Below are positions 1 through 10,274 of a stretch of 64,000 nt of DNA, one piece after another. The translations under genes and the position numbers were made by a program. The stretch is from Pseudo-nitzschia pungens. Its lineage: Eukaryota > Bacillariophyta > Bacillariophyceae > Bacillariales > Bacillariaceae. The first letter of the stretch is position 1. Every line of letters starts with the position of its first letter. Where the stretch lies: contig CM074761.1 of the NCBI GenBank assembly GCA_037355855.1, forward strand, positions 2,065,346-2,129,345, in the 5' to 3' direction. The notes beneath the pieces are model-generated. The model worked only from the letters and a program-made list of their open reading frames with translations, searched no databases and was not told the DNA's origin.

Positions 1-2953
1 ATCACCTATTACCGGGGCGACAAATCGAGGTGCCCGGTGTCGGCGGGAGGCGGGGACCGACCCACCCGCCGGAAGCGCCAGACGAACAACGAGGCGGCGC
101 TGGCCGCGGAAAAAAAGGCGGCGGCGGACGGCGCCAAGGGACGCAGCGTGGAAAAGCCGCCCCGCCTGCTGGGACCCAACACCGAGACCACCATCACCGA
201 CTGGGTCGGAAAGGCGCCCAAGCGCAGCAAGGACGATCGGAAGAACGAGAACGAGAACTACAACATACTCCCCGAGGGCGTGACCGAGATCCTGCACCCC
301 AAGGCCCACGGGCCGTTCATCGGGGAGATCGAGGACGGCCAATCGGTGACCTCCCTGATCAGCAACCTCTTTGTCGCGCCGCTCTTCAAGCACGAGCCCG
401 AGCCCACGGACTTTCTGATGATCCTGGGACGGAGCTCGGGGGCCTCCGTCGCGGGCCGCGCGGAGTCCCTGAGCGTCGTTCTGCGGGACCTGCCGACCAG
501 CATATTCACGGTCGGGCAAACGGAGCCGCGGACGCGGGTGTACGCCCCCACCACCCAGGGGGAAAAGAATTTCACCGGCCCGCTGCTCTCGTACCAGATC
601 GCCAAGGTGCTGACGCGATCGGAAATGAAGGACGGCCACGGCCTCGATTTCGACACGCTCACGCACCGGACGTTCCCGAAGCTCGGCGTGAACGGGATGC
701 GGCAGCGCATCAAGCACGTGGCCCTGTACGACAAGAACACCCAGATCTGGACCGCGAAGAAAATCGGCCAGGACGAGTACCCCGGGGTCGACGCCCTGGG
801 GAAGCAACTCGCGCCCGAGGGGGTCGTCGCCTGGGAGGTCGCGGACTGCCGCGAAGCAGCGCATGAACGATCTGGGCATCCACCAGCTCTACTCGGGATC
901 CCACGCCACCGTCAGCGTCGGCGTCACGATGTTCTATCTGGCCGGCCAGATGAACGCCGCGCGAGAAATAGCCCGCAAGGTCAAGAAAAAAGTGGAGGTC
1001 ATCAAGAAAAACAAGGCCGTCAAGCCGCTCCAGGAAAAGTACTACGAGGAAGCCGCGCGCGAACTCGAGCTCATGTCCAAGTCCCTCCGGCAACGGCACG
1101 ACGTGGCGACGTTTATCTACGAAGAATTGCAGCTCGCTCCCTGGCACGTTACCGGTGAACTGATCGACGTGCACGTCAAGGGAGACGGGAGCGGCATGAT
1201 GAAATTGACGGGCCTCGGCGACCCGAGCGGCATCGGGGACGGGTTCAGCTTTCTTCGGGAGGCCGACACCAAACCGAACAAGCACTCGGGACCCATGGGA
1301 CAGACTCCCGAAATGAAGAAGATCACCGGAACATCGGACGATCTGCGAAAGCTGACCATGAGGCAAATGGGTCAAATCCTCAGATCGTACGGAATGAAGC
1401 AAGGAAAACTCGACACGCTCAAGCGATGGGATCGGGTTCACGTCATTCGTGATCTTTCTACCAAGGCGGCAAGCGACGGAATCGGTGACGGGCTGGAACG
1501 GTTTGCTCGCGGAGAAAAAATGAAACTGAGCGAACAAAAGCAGATTTACAGGGAGCGCATCCAGGTCATTTGGAGACGGCAGATTGCCGCGTTGTCCAGG
1601 GATATCGGGGACGGTCGTGCGGGTGGCGAAGAAGGCGACGGGCAAACCGAGGCGGACGAGGCCGCTCGTGCCGCCGCGCAACAAAAGAAAGACGCGGCGG
1701 CAACAGTCGATTCCGACTCGGATTCCGACGAGGGCGACGATTTCGCCGACGATTTTGCGAAAGAAATGATGGATCAAACGGAGGTCAAGCAGATCGTGGC
1801 CGGGCAGACGGGTGGAGGAGCATCCCTGGAGCAACTCCGAGCAGCAACGCAAGACAAAGATCTCAGCAGTGATGCGAGAGACCTTGCCGCGTTGAAACGT
1901 CAGCGAGAGGAAGAACGCGTCGCACAAGAAGGAATAACTTTGCGAACACCAGAGAGCTCCGCAATGAGCGTGCCCGAGCGCAATCGCAAGGTGATTCGAC
2001 AGCGGGTCACGAAAACACATCCCAATGGTCGCTCGATAACCACGTTCATATTCATCGTGAAACCGGACGAAGTCGGACAGGTAATGGCTCGCATGTCAAA
2101 AGACGATTACGAACCACCGAAGCTGAATTACATACGGCCCAAAACTTACATGCCGGACGAGAAACAAATCGGGCACGCCATGTTTTCGGACGACGATGAT
2201 TTCGAATTCACACAGCGGGGTGCACGGTCCGCGGGCGGGAAGAGAAAGGTTGTGGGTCGAGGTCGTCGAGGACCCCTCGGCCGATCGAAAAAGAAGGATC
2301 CGCAATTTGGAAAACTCAAGACCAAGACTTCGAAGGAGCAAAGGATCAAGAAGCGAAAACGAGAAGAAGACGAATTGGAAGTTTATAGTTCTTTCCAGAG
2401 GAGGCAGGGCACTAGCAATCGAAAAGAGCGTGGTTCTATTCGAGCTCGACGACCGCATGTTATATTTGCGGACAAATTGGAATTCATTCGCGCTGCCGCT
2501 GAGAGCAGGCCTACCGCCAGTGCATTCCACAAACCAGTCAGCCGAAGGGACTACCCTACATATTACGAGATGATCAGCCATCCCATGGACTTGTCCACAA
2601 TCAAGAGCAAGATCGAGAAATATGAATACCGCACGACCGATGCTCTGTTGAGAGATTTTGAATTGGTGAAGACCAATGCCATTAAATTCAACGGTGCTTC
2701 GGCCTTGCTTGCCGAGGAAGCCACTGCCATCTATGACATGGTAAAGAAGATGATCGAAAGTAGTCGGGCAGAACTCTCTCACCTAGAAGACGCTGTCGCT
2801 CACCAGATGAGTACTCAGACTAAGAAGAAAACTACAAAGAAAAAAAGTGCTGCGGCTAGTACCGTTTCTGGTGGAGATGGGGGTGGATTGGCTGGAGTGT
2901 CCGATGACCATAAATTCAATCTGGATTTAGAATTTAGCGATGACAGTGACTAG
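1..2953 (+). CDS. TAF1: TAF1, TFIID largest subunit (5' cut by window, frameshift near 845)
   Basis: TAF1 is the scaffold subunit of the general transcription factor TFIID in the nucleus. Frame 1 is open from base 1 to about 845 and contains the central DUF3591-type domain (PTDFLMI, then FTGPLLSYQIAKVL and GVNGMRQRIKH). Frame 2 then continues with AAKQRMNDLGIHQL, APWHVTGELI, GDPSGIGDGFSF, RWDRVHVIRDLSTKAA and a single bromodomain at about 2460-2765 (HKPVSRRDYPTYYEMI, HPMDLSTIKSKI, NAIKFNG with the acetyl-lysine-binding Asn). One bromodomain resembles plant TAF1 rather than the two in human. The frame change corresponds to one extra base within GACTGCCGCG; I see no GT-AG intron there, so a consensus error or a lesion is likely. 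An acidic/serine linker (DSDSDSDEGDDF) separates the halves. The N-terminal region lies outside the window. GC content falls strongly from the 5' to the 3' part of the gene. Confidence 0.9.
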
Positions 2954-3392
2954 AAGTGTCCGAAGTTGTTCTTTTACATTTTTATCTGACTGAGACGATA
3001 CTCACCAGATCAATCACACCAATGAGAGATGGGAAATAGTACAATTCGGTATCAGCCTAAGAATATTTATTCCTATCATGAATGAACACTACTCCCCGAT
3101 CAAAGTGATTCCACTGTCAAGACGAGTACTATTCACTTACGGCAGGCTTTATATTATTGGCTTTATTTTCTTCAGTGCCGAAGACCTAATGAATTAAAAG
3201 TCTAAACAACTGAGTTTCATCATTTTGGTTACTTCACAACATTTAATCCCATATTCTGGTGGATTTCCAAGTATTCTTTCGTCCAGTCAATCCTTCCCAT
3301 GCACCAGCACTTCGTACCAGATGCAAATGGTAGACATTGCTGTTTCTTCATCATTAATGGCATCCACAACATTTCTATTTTTCTTTTTGAAT
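2954..3392. other. Convergent intergenic spacer
   Basis: An AT-rich spacer between the 3' ends of TAF1 and the minus-strand coiled-coil gene. It must hold both 3' UTRs. I see no further gene or repeat. Confidence 0.5.
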
Positions 3393-4307
3393 CTACTCTT
3401 CATCCTTCTCTTCGCCTGCACCAGCAATGTTTTTCAATTCTTCAATAATCCGTTCTTGCATCTCGTGAGTGTTGTTGAGCTTCATCAACTTTTCTTCAGT
3501 CTCTTCCATTTCCTGTTCCAAGTCCTCCAAAGTAACTTCTACCGTGAGCTTCGCTTTGAGGCGTTCCAGTTCTTTTTGATTCAAGAGGATTCGATCATCG
3601 TATTCCGCTTGGAATTCCTTTTTCTGTTCCTCGAGCAGTTCGAGTTGTTTCTTCAGTTCCAACTCGGTTCGGCACCGGTCTTCGACGATCTCACCAATTT
3701 CCTTTTTGAGTGAATTCACCACTTCCTCACAAGAATGTTCGAGCTGCGTCATTTGATGAGAAGTTGCCTCCATTCGTTTTGTGGCCTTCGCCAATTGTGA
3801 CTGTAATTTCAAGACGTATTGAGTATCGGCGCTTCCCGACTTGGGTGCGACGCTCTTGATGAGTTCGGCGTATTCCCGAATGGCATCCTTGTTCTCCATG
3901 TCCTTTTCCAAAACCGTGAGTCTTTCTTCGATGGCCTGGGTTTGACGTTTCAGTCTCTCCACTTCGATGCGATGCAATATCTCTTCCTTCATCTGAAGCA
4001 AGCGCTCCGTGTCCAATTCCTTCTGCAGTTTTTCGAGTTCTTCTTGCTTTTCCATCCTCATTTTTTCTAATCCGGTAATGCTGACGTCCTTGGCTCGAAC
4101 ATCGTTTTCCAACTCCGCACGTTCGCCTTCGTCTTCTTCCGCCAACACCAACGGTTCATCTTGTTTTGCGCCGGATGTCGGTGTTCCTCCTAACGACAGC
4201 GTAGACATAGGCTTTGAAGGGGTTTCATAATCGTCGTCTTCCGGGATGGAAACCGCAGGAACATCAACCGCGGCGTTGTCCGTTTTATCAGTAGTTTCTT
4301 CCGCCAT
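3393..4307 (-). CDS. Coiled-coil protein with shared 55-residue module (304 aa)
   Basis: A single exon with an ATG at 4307. The first 60 residues are acidic and Ser/Thr/Pro-rich, without a signal peptide. From about residue 60 to the end the protein is almost continuous heptad-type coiled coil rich in E, K, L and Q. Residues 168-222 form a module (LQSQLAKA, then QMTQLEHS, LKKEI, EDR, TELEL) that aligns without gaps to the proteins encoded at 5254-6219 and 28595-30715. The following neighbour at 5254 is divergent, so the 946-bp spacer between them may be a shared promoter. The enzymatic or structural role is unknown; a cytosolic or cytoskeletal scaffold is an inference only. It is not recognisable as tropomyosin, SMC or kinesin. 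Confidence 0.8.
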   Translation of the reverse strand: MAEETTDKTDNAAVDVPAVSIPEDDDYETPSKPMSTLSLGGTPTSGAKQDEPLVLAEEDEGERAELENDVRAKDVSITGLEKMRMEKQEELEKLQKELDTERLLQMKEEILHRIEVERLKRQTQAIEERLTVLEKDMENKDAIREYAELIKSVAPKSGSADTQYVLKLQSQLAKATKRMEATSHQMTQLEHSCEEVVNSLKKEIGEIVEDRCRTELELKKQLELLEEQKKEFQAEYDDRILLNQKELERLKAKLTVEVTLEDLEQEMEETEEKLMKLNNTHEMQERIIEELKNIAGAGEEKDEE

Positions 4308-5253
4308 GCTTGTATATTATTTTCAACTGTCGTCTTCGATTTCAGGTGCCCGCTTCCAATATTCCCATTCGCATTGGATACGTTGGATCTTGTACGTTCT
4401 GTCACCCAAACTGCAAGACACTGGGCACCGGTAACTAGTTTGCCAGTAACCTTACGGTAAATTACGGACGGAAATTCAGGTTCCCAAAAAGTACACACAG
4501 TTTTTTTGCACCAGGCCCATGTACCGTACAGCACCAGTAAGGTTTAGCAGTAATCTTACCTTATTTGGTTCTTCTTTCACAAATTAATGACTACTAAAAA
4601 CAAATACTCACCATTGCCTACCGCCTTTCAGTCGCACAAATGACTACCAAATACCTACTACACACCAGTACTTCGTAATTACTACTACTAGGCATCGCAA
4701 AATAGAGAAACAGATGACTGCTTTGGGGTGGAATAATTAGGGGTCAAGAATTATTTTTGGACCGGCTCTTTTTATTTTTCATGTTCGGTAATCTTAGGAT
4801 TGGTACGTACTCGTAGGTGTAGACGTAGGACTAGGGAATTCACCGTTCCGAACGGTACGTGTTTCGAGCAGCGAGCGATATTTTTTCCCTTCCTCTCTCT
4901 CTCTTTTGACCATGCTCAACGCTGAATCTCGTCTGACAGGCATGACCGACCAGCCCAAATTCAATGCTAACTTACTCACGAGAGATATTAGCTTACACCC
5001 CTGAGAAACGACTGCATCACACACGTGACAGCCACATCTCCCACTATAGAACAGAGTGGATCATACACATCGCAGATCATCGCTCTCAACTTCGACGTAT
5101 TACGTATCTCTTGGAGGCCCAAGTCAGTTGCGAGTAGAAACAATAAACAGTTTTTTGTGGCTCTGAATATTCGTCATTGAAACGACATACAAGCACCCTA
5201 ACTTTCAACCAACTTGATCTAGAAAAAAGATTGATTCGTATTGCATTTAAAAG
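4308..5253. promoter_or_regulatory. Divergent spacer, likely bidirectional promoter region
   Basis: 946 bp between the start codons of two related coiled-coil genes. It holds dispersed motifs of the kind seen in other spacers of this window: GTAACCTTACGGTAA at about 4445-4460 and AGTAATCTTACCTTA at about 4549-4563, plus a CT-rich run near 4885-4905. I see no TATA box I can defend. Confidence 0.35.
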
Positions 5254-6219
5254 ATGGAGAAAGCCTTGTTGCAGGAAATGATTCGCGATCGCGAAATCTC
5301 GATTCAATTTCTCGAAAAGAAATTGGAAATGTACAACGACAGAGCCAATCGACTTCGCCAAGCGCAAGCTTCCATGATGGAATCCAAAAAGACGAAGCGA
5401 GAGGAACACCGAGCGGAGCTGATGAAGCTGTGGAAAGATTACGACGGTCTGCTGTGCCGATATGACGACGCCAGAGATGCACTCGACACAAAAAAGCTGC
5501 AACTACAGACAAAGGTCAAGGGAGCCCTCGCACAACAAGCACAAGAGCCACCGGGACCATTCTTGGAAGTCTACCACGAAATCATGCTGGATGTCGTCAT
5601 TGCAGCCGACAAAGATCCTCTGGCCAATGGCGGCGCCGATCCGAACAACCAGGTGGTTCGGATGCAATCGCAGCTGTGCAAGGCTATGCACGGGATGGGG
5701 ATCATGGAAACCCAGCGTCAACTGACGAAGGGACAGGTGGAGCAGATTCAGAAGAAGGCGAAGGACGTTGTTCCCGAGATGATCGAAGCAAAATCTCACG
5801 TCGAATTGAAGATGGTGAACGATCTGATCTTCGCGGACAATTCGAAACGAGAGGTAGAAAGCAAACGAAACGTACAACACGAGACTTTTTCCAAAGAACG
5901 GAACGATTTGATGGAAAAAATCGAACGCCAAATAGACGAAGCCATCAACAACGAAAGCAATGGCGACAATGCAGAGAACGACTTGGAAGAGGAGGAGGCA
6001 AAGGAAGAGCTGCAAGGCATTTTGCAAGAGGGAAGACAAGAAATGGAGCGACTCGAGAAGCTGATCAAAGACAAGGAGGCAAAGGTGGAGGAGCTGAAAA
6101 TAAGTGCAGCGATGGCTCAGGGGCAAGACGTTGTCGATGACATAGTGACCAGCATAGCGGAAGAATTTGCGGATGGAGACGGAAGCGGTGACGACGACAG
6201 CGAAACTGGATCCTACTAG
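5254..6219 (+). CDS. Coiled-coil protein, divergent partner of the gene at 3393 (321 aa)
   Basis: A single exon with an ATG at 5254. Residues 1-95 are coiled coil, 96-135 a non-helical linker (EPPGPFLEVYHEI and DPLANGGADPNN), then a second long coiled coil, then an acidic tail ending DGDGSGDDDSETGSY. Residues 137-191 (MQSQLCKA, EMIEA, VELKMVNDL) align in register with residues 168-222 of the protein encoded at 3393-4307; QSQL-x-KA and the Glu/Leu positions at the far end are shared, although LKKEI and EDR are not. This suggests an old duplication followed by divergence. No signal peptide or membrane segment is present. Function is unknown. Confidence 0.8.
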   Translation: MEKALLQEMIRDREISIQFLEKKLEMYNDRANRLRQAQASMMESKKTKREEHRAELMKLWKDYDGLLCRYDDARDALDTKKLQLQTKVKGALAQQAQEPPGPFLEVYHEIMLDVVIAADKDPLANGGADPNNQVVRMQSQLCKAMHGMGIMETQRQLTKGQVEQIQKKAKDVVPEMIEAKSHVELKMVNDLIFADNSKREVESKRNVQHETFSKERNDLMEKIERQIDEAINNESNGDNAENDLEEEEAKEELQGILQEGRQEMERLEKLIKDKEAKVEELKISAAMAQGQDVVDDIVTSIAEEFADGDGSGDDDSETGSY

Positions 6220-6719
6220 GTGTGGTGTATGAATAATGAACAGAGCGTTGCAGAGGATGGATTGGTGGACGTGGATCGTCTCCGTCTCTTTCCGATAGAC
6301 CGAGGGGGTATCCGGAACCAACAACCATACCGTTTTCAATACTTGTCGATGTTTAGTTTTGATATTGAAAATCATGCTGCTGCGTCCATCCTACTGCATC
6401 GCAGCACGTACCGTACGATATACCGTAATATGAATGTGTCTGTGCGTTGCAGCACAAGGTAGACTTTGGTTTGGACAGGACATTACAGATGCCTTAGAGA
6501 ATTTTGTGGCATAACAAAATCGTTTTAAAATACTACTATTAATTTGATAACTGTCCTTTTCGTTCGCTACCCAATATTATAATACTATTATAGTCGTGCT
6601 TGTAGTCCGCAAACAACGCACTGTGCATATACTATACGTGGATTGCATTCCCCGCAAACTCTGTTGGTCGCGGTTTCTTCCCTTGCACGCCGGGGTTTGC
6701 TGCGCTGCGCTGCGATGAC
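6220..6719. other. Convergent intergenic spacer
   Basis: 500 bp between the 3' ends of a coiled-coil gene and the MYND gene. It is AT-rich, with a short TACCGTACGATATACCG stretch near 6410-6426. Nothing else is recognised. Confidence 0.4.
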
Positions 6720-7493
6720 TCACTCCAGCAATTGGATGCTTTCTGTTTCAACGACTACCCCCGCCAGATCGACCCTTCGGCACAGAGCTTGGTGGTCGGA
6801 TCGGATCGCCGAATGCCGATCGACGCAGGTCGGATCGTCCGTGCAGAAACAGACGCACCGACACCCCCGGCACGCTGTCTCCCCGGGCAGCGGTCTGTGA
6901 CAGGCAAAGCACCGCTTCTTCACGAGCATCGATATGCCCTCAAAACTCCGTCGGCACTGAAAGGCCACCTCGCAGAGGGAATGGTTGTTCCGATTCGGGT
7001 CGTGCTGCTGCTGCTGCTGCAAGCCGACCAGAAAATACTCGTTGGTCCCCACCATTCTCGGAGCGATCAATTTTACCGCCAGGCCCTTCTCGTAGTATCG
7101 AAGCATCTGGACGTTGTATTCGGTGGCGTTGAAACAGTCGAACGCACGGTCGGCAAAGTGGTAGTACAAAACGAGAACGTTCGGATCGGGGCTTCCGTCC
7201 ACTTCGCGCAGCAGGGCATTCTCTCTCTTCAAGGTGCGTTCTTTCGGTACCAATGGACCGGGCGTTGTGGTTGTGGACATGGATGTTGATTTTGATGCCG
7301 ATGATGACGGGGAATTTCGGAGTGTCTCCAAGTTTTCAATCTTAACGGCGAGAACCCCGCTCCCATCCCGTAGCTTGACTCCCACTCGTCGTCCCTCCCC
7401 CGGAGCCGAAGCTTTTGTCACGATGCCAATTTTCCCATTGTGCTTTGCTGCCTTTACCAATCCCTTGACTCGCACTTTTGTTCCGGGCTTCAT
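6720..7493 (-). CDS. MYND-type zinc finger protein with SH3/KOW-like N-terminus (257 aa)
   Basis: A single exon with an ATG at 7493. Residues 1-60 (KPGTKVRVKGLVKAAKHNGK, then a Val/Gly-rich stretch) look like a small SH3/KOW-like beta barrel. A Ser/Thr-rich linker follows, then a helical middle part with a polyQ run (LVGLQQQQQ, encoded by CTG/CAG repeats near 7003-7020). Residues of about 206-246 carry CFACHRPLPGE, CRGCRCVCFC and HSAIRSDHQALC, the C-x2-C, C-x2-C, H and C ligand pattern of a MYND finger. MYND domains bind proline-rich peptides in partner proteins, and many algal MYND proteins are otherwise uncharacterised. No SET domain is present, so this is not a SMYD methyltransferase. Confidence 0.7.
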   Translation of the reverse strand: MKPGTKVRVKGLVKAAKHNGKIGIVTKASAPGEGRRVGVKLRDGSGVLAVKIENLETLRNSPSSSASKSTSMSTTTTPGPLVPKERTLKRENALLREVDGSPDPNVLVLYYHFADRAFDCFNATEYNVQMLRYYEKGLAVKLIAPRMVGTNEYFLVGLQQQQQHDPNRNNHSLCEVAFQCRRSFEGISMLVKKRCFACHRPLPGETACRGCRCVCFCTDDPTCVDRHSAIRSDHQALCRRVDLAGVVVETESIQLLE

Positions 7494-8263
7494 TATAACA
7501 ACGATGGGACAGTCTCTGAAAATCTGGTACGCACGGTATGAGTATGCATTAGAAGTAAGATACCAGTATCATGTAAGGTTTACTGGTACGTCGTACTTCG
7601 TATCATGTATCCTCTCTGTGCACACGTGCCGTAGTCGTGTGTCGTGTGTCGTCCCAAACAAAACACAACATGAAACACCAAGCAACGTCAAAATCGGTTC
7701 TCGGCTCTCCAATACTCTCTCGTGTTCGGCGCGGAAAATCCATGAACTACCAATCAACAATCAACAGTCAACAACCACCAATCAACAATCAAAACATACC
7801 ATACCGTACCATTCATCTTACGGTACGGTACGCAACTATGTAAAGTAGATACTCGTACCGGTTACTGGTAAATCTTACCGGTAATGTCCAAGACAAGATT
7901 GATTGTTGATGATTCATTCGTTCACGAACACGGCATGTGGGAATCGTCAGAGTTCATCTCAAAATCAATCCGATCATCTTGTACGAAGTAAGGCTCTACT
8001 AATTGTAATTTACCGTTCTCTAGCTCTACCTTACAATTCGAAACTACCGTACCCGTACGGTAGGAGGATACTAGAACATGACTCTGGTACGTGAAAGAAC
8101 GAACTTCACATCTTCGTTTCACAATTTCTCCACTGTTGCCCATAGTTGTATCCAAGCACAGTCCAGTCTCGATTGGGTCCGTGTCTACCCTGATTGCCGT
8201 GACTCTGGTAAAATCAATCGATCCATCCATCCATCTATCCACCCCCACACAGCAATCAACACA
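7494..8263. promoter_or_regulatory. Divergent spacer between MYND and CIA30 genes
   Basis: 770 bp upstream of both genes. It holds dense palindromic motif clusters (ACCGTACC and TTACGGTACGGTACG near 7803-7831; TACCGGTTACTGG and CTTACCGGTAATG near 7856-7886) and an ATCC tetranucleotide run at about 8219-8240. No additional gene is supported. Confidence 0.35.
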
Positions 8264-9342
8264 ATGCAAAGGGATCGCATCGCTCGCCCTGTTTGCGTTT
8301 CTCCACGGCGATGGTCTCGTTCACGGCTTTGCGTCGCCCCCCAGAGTCGCAGCTCCGCCCGCACAAGGCCTCCGATTCCCCCGCACCGCTCGGGGAACGT
8401 TTGCAAGTGCGTCTTCCACCAGCCTAGACACCCCTTCCGACGACGTCGACGCGTCCGCGTACGGCTACTGAGGCCCTCTTTGATTTTTCCGATCCCGAAC
8501 GGGGAGAACTGGCCGTTTCCAAATTCGATCGCATCGACGACGCCATCATGGGCGGAATCTCTACCTCCTCGATGCGATTGCGCAGCGACATCGACAACAA
8601 CAACGACAAAAACAAGGCCCCGTCGTTTGCCAGCTGGTCGGGCGTTTGTCGGCTGGATGGGGGCGGCTTTTGCGGAACCCGAACCCTTCCCTTTGTCGAC
8701 GGACAGCCTCTCGTGGTGGGTTCCGACAAGGAAGGCCTGTACCTGGTGGTGAGACTGGCAAGCGACGACGAACCGGAACGACGCGTGTGGAAACTGACCA
8801 CCCGGAATCGAAACAACGCCCGCAGCGAGCAGCTCTACCAGGCCGAATTCGAGATTCCCAAGCCGTCCCGACCGCAGCCACAACCGCAACCACAATCAGC
8901 CACGGACGGAAATGGAGCGGGGAGCTGGGTGACCATTCGGGTGCCCTTCTCGACGTTTGTGCAGGTCCGCGGACCCCGCAAGATGGAAGGCGCCCCACCC
9001 CTCGACCCGACGGGTGGGCTGTACCAGATTGGCATGAGTTTGTCGAAATTCAAGATTGCCAGCAACACCACGGAGCTCGCGGATTTTCGTCCGGGCTACT
9101 TCGAGCTGCAGATACGAGAGATCGGGCTCTATTCTTCGGCTCTGCATTCCAGCAACGCTGCAAATACCGGCACCGGCGAGGCCGCCGGGACGGTGGCAAG
9201 CACCGCTGACGCCAACAAGGGCGGCGCCAAAACCGTGCCCGAGATTCGGACGGTCACAAAGAAGGAAGCGGAACAGCAGCGGCCCGTGGCGCTAAAACTT
9301 TTGTCGCCCGTTTTGAAATTCTTCTTCAGCGAACAACGGTAA
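8264..9342 (+). CDS. CIA30-domain protein with plastid-type presequence (two apparent frameshifts)
   Basis: The CIA30 domain (complex I intermediate-associated protein 30 family, galactose-binding-like fold) runs from LFDFSDPERG (about 8476) through DDAIMGG, FCGTRTL, GLYLVVRLASDD, WVTIRVPFSTF and IGMSLSKFK to IREIGLYSS (about 9140), all in frame 1. Upstream, frame 3 encodes a hydrophobic segment and transit-like peptide (LALFAFLHGDGLVHGFASPP) without its own ATG. The ATG at 8264 is in frame 2. Removing one G of the GGG at 8271-8273 joins them into MQRIASLALFAF, and removing one base near 8460 joins frame 3 to frame 1 (DDVDASA to TATEALFDF). The joined reading is inference. The GFASPP motif suggests plastid import. 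CIA30 proteins act in complex I assembly or, in plants (HCF173 type), in psbA expression. The tail ends VLKFFFSEQR. Confidence 0.75.
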
Positions 9343-9354
9343 GGGACCGGGACC

Positions 9355-9404
9355 GATCGAGTGTATCGATCGATCGAGTGCATCGTTTGATCGAGTGCAT
9401 CGAT
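9355..9404 (+). repeat. Short imperfect GATCGAGTGCATC tandem repeat
   Basis: Three imperfect copies of a GATCGAGTGYATC-like unit, interrupted by extra GATC, just after the CIA30 stop codon. A CCGAA pentamer run follows at about 9561-9579. Probably simple sequence in the 3' UTR or spacer. Confidence 0.5.
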
Positions 9405-9602
9405 GGTGGATACAGACTCGCAGTTTCGGAACCATTCTGCGTTGACTACACTACAATAGCCCGACTCACACATTATTTCATTTTCATCACAATTTTTACA
9501 ACCCGCACCGGCCATGCACGTTGCTACTCATCTACATTCGATGTACCGGAATGATTTTGAACCGAACCGAACCGAACCGATCACGACGAACTATTTTGAT
9601 TC

Positions 9603-9947
9603 ATGCTCGATGATGTGGTCGATGCAATACAATACAATTCAAACCGGAATATCTTTCGACGCAGGAATCGACGAAAATCGGCGACGCGGATCCTGCGATC
9701 CCGGGGCCTCAACCGATTCCAGATTGCGTTGTTTGGAATCCGTCGCAAGGCCGCCGGCAAGGGGATCGCATGGGCACTCGGAGACTTTTTGGGCCGGTCG
9801 TTGGCGTCCACGGTGCGCCTCGTCGCCTTTTGGACGATCAAACTCGCCCTCTTCTATCCCCTCGTCGCACTCCGAAAGATTCTTCGAAAAGCGGCGGCAT
9901 TGGTCCCGGGGAAACCCGCGCCAAAGAACAGTGAAGCCCAGAGGTAA
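9603..9947 (+). CDS. Small hypothetical basic/hydrophobic protein (114 aa)
   Basis: An ATG-initiated ORF downstream of the CIA30 gene. Residues 15-35 are highly basic (IFRRRNRRKSATRILRSRG). Residues of about 58-92 are hydrophobic (ALGDFLGRSLASTVRLVAFW then IKLALFYPLVALRKIL) and could form one or two membrane helices or an amphipathic helix, before a basic tail. No family is recognised. It could be a real short membrane or organelle protein, or chance. Frame 1 is also open over part of it. Confidence 0.35.
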   Translation: MLDDVVDAIQYNSNRNIFRRRNRRKSATRILRSRGLNRFQIALFGIRRKAAGKGIAWALGDFLGRSLASTVRLVAFWTIKLALFYPLVALRKILRKAAALVPGKPAPKNSEAQR

Positions 9948-10274
9948 CCTTTGGTTGTGGTCGGCTGTCACCAACCGAGTGATTTCTTGATCGGTTACAG
10001 ACTCTCTGCAACGGTTTCCGCGGAGTTCAGAGAAGAGCGATACAACGGAACTTTTTAATTTGAATACATTTCAAAAAGCAAGACGAGATAAGACGAGACG
10101 AGACGAAATCGCGACAAACGTTGCTGAATATTTTACATTCTAATTTTGTTCACATTTACATCTATTCAGATAGTTTGCGTGTCTGTAACGCGCGTTTTCT
10201 TTCGGATGGGCCGTGGCAACAACGGCGCCGACAAACCTCCCAACATCCGAATGCACCCAACGCAGTACGTGTAG
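9948..10274. other. Spacer with AGACGAGA repeats
   Basis: 327 bp. An imperfect AGACGAGA run lies at about 10080-10105. No gene is seen. Confidence 0.4.
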
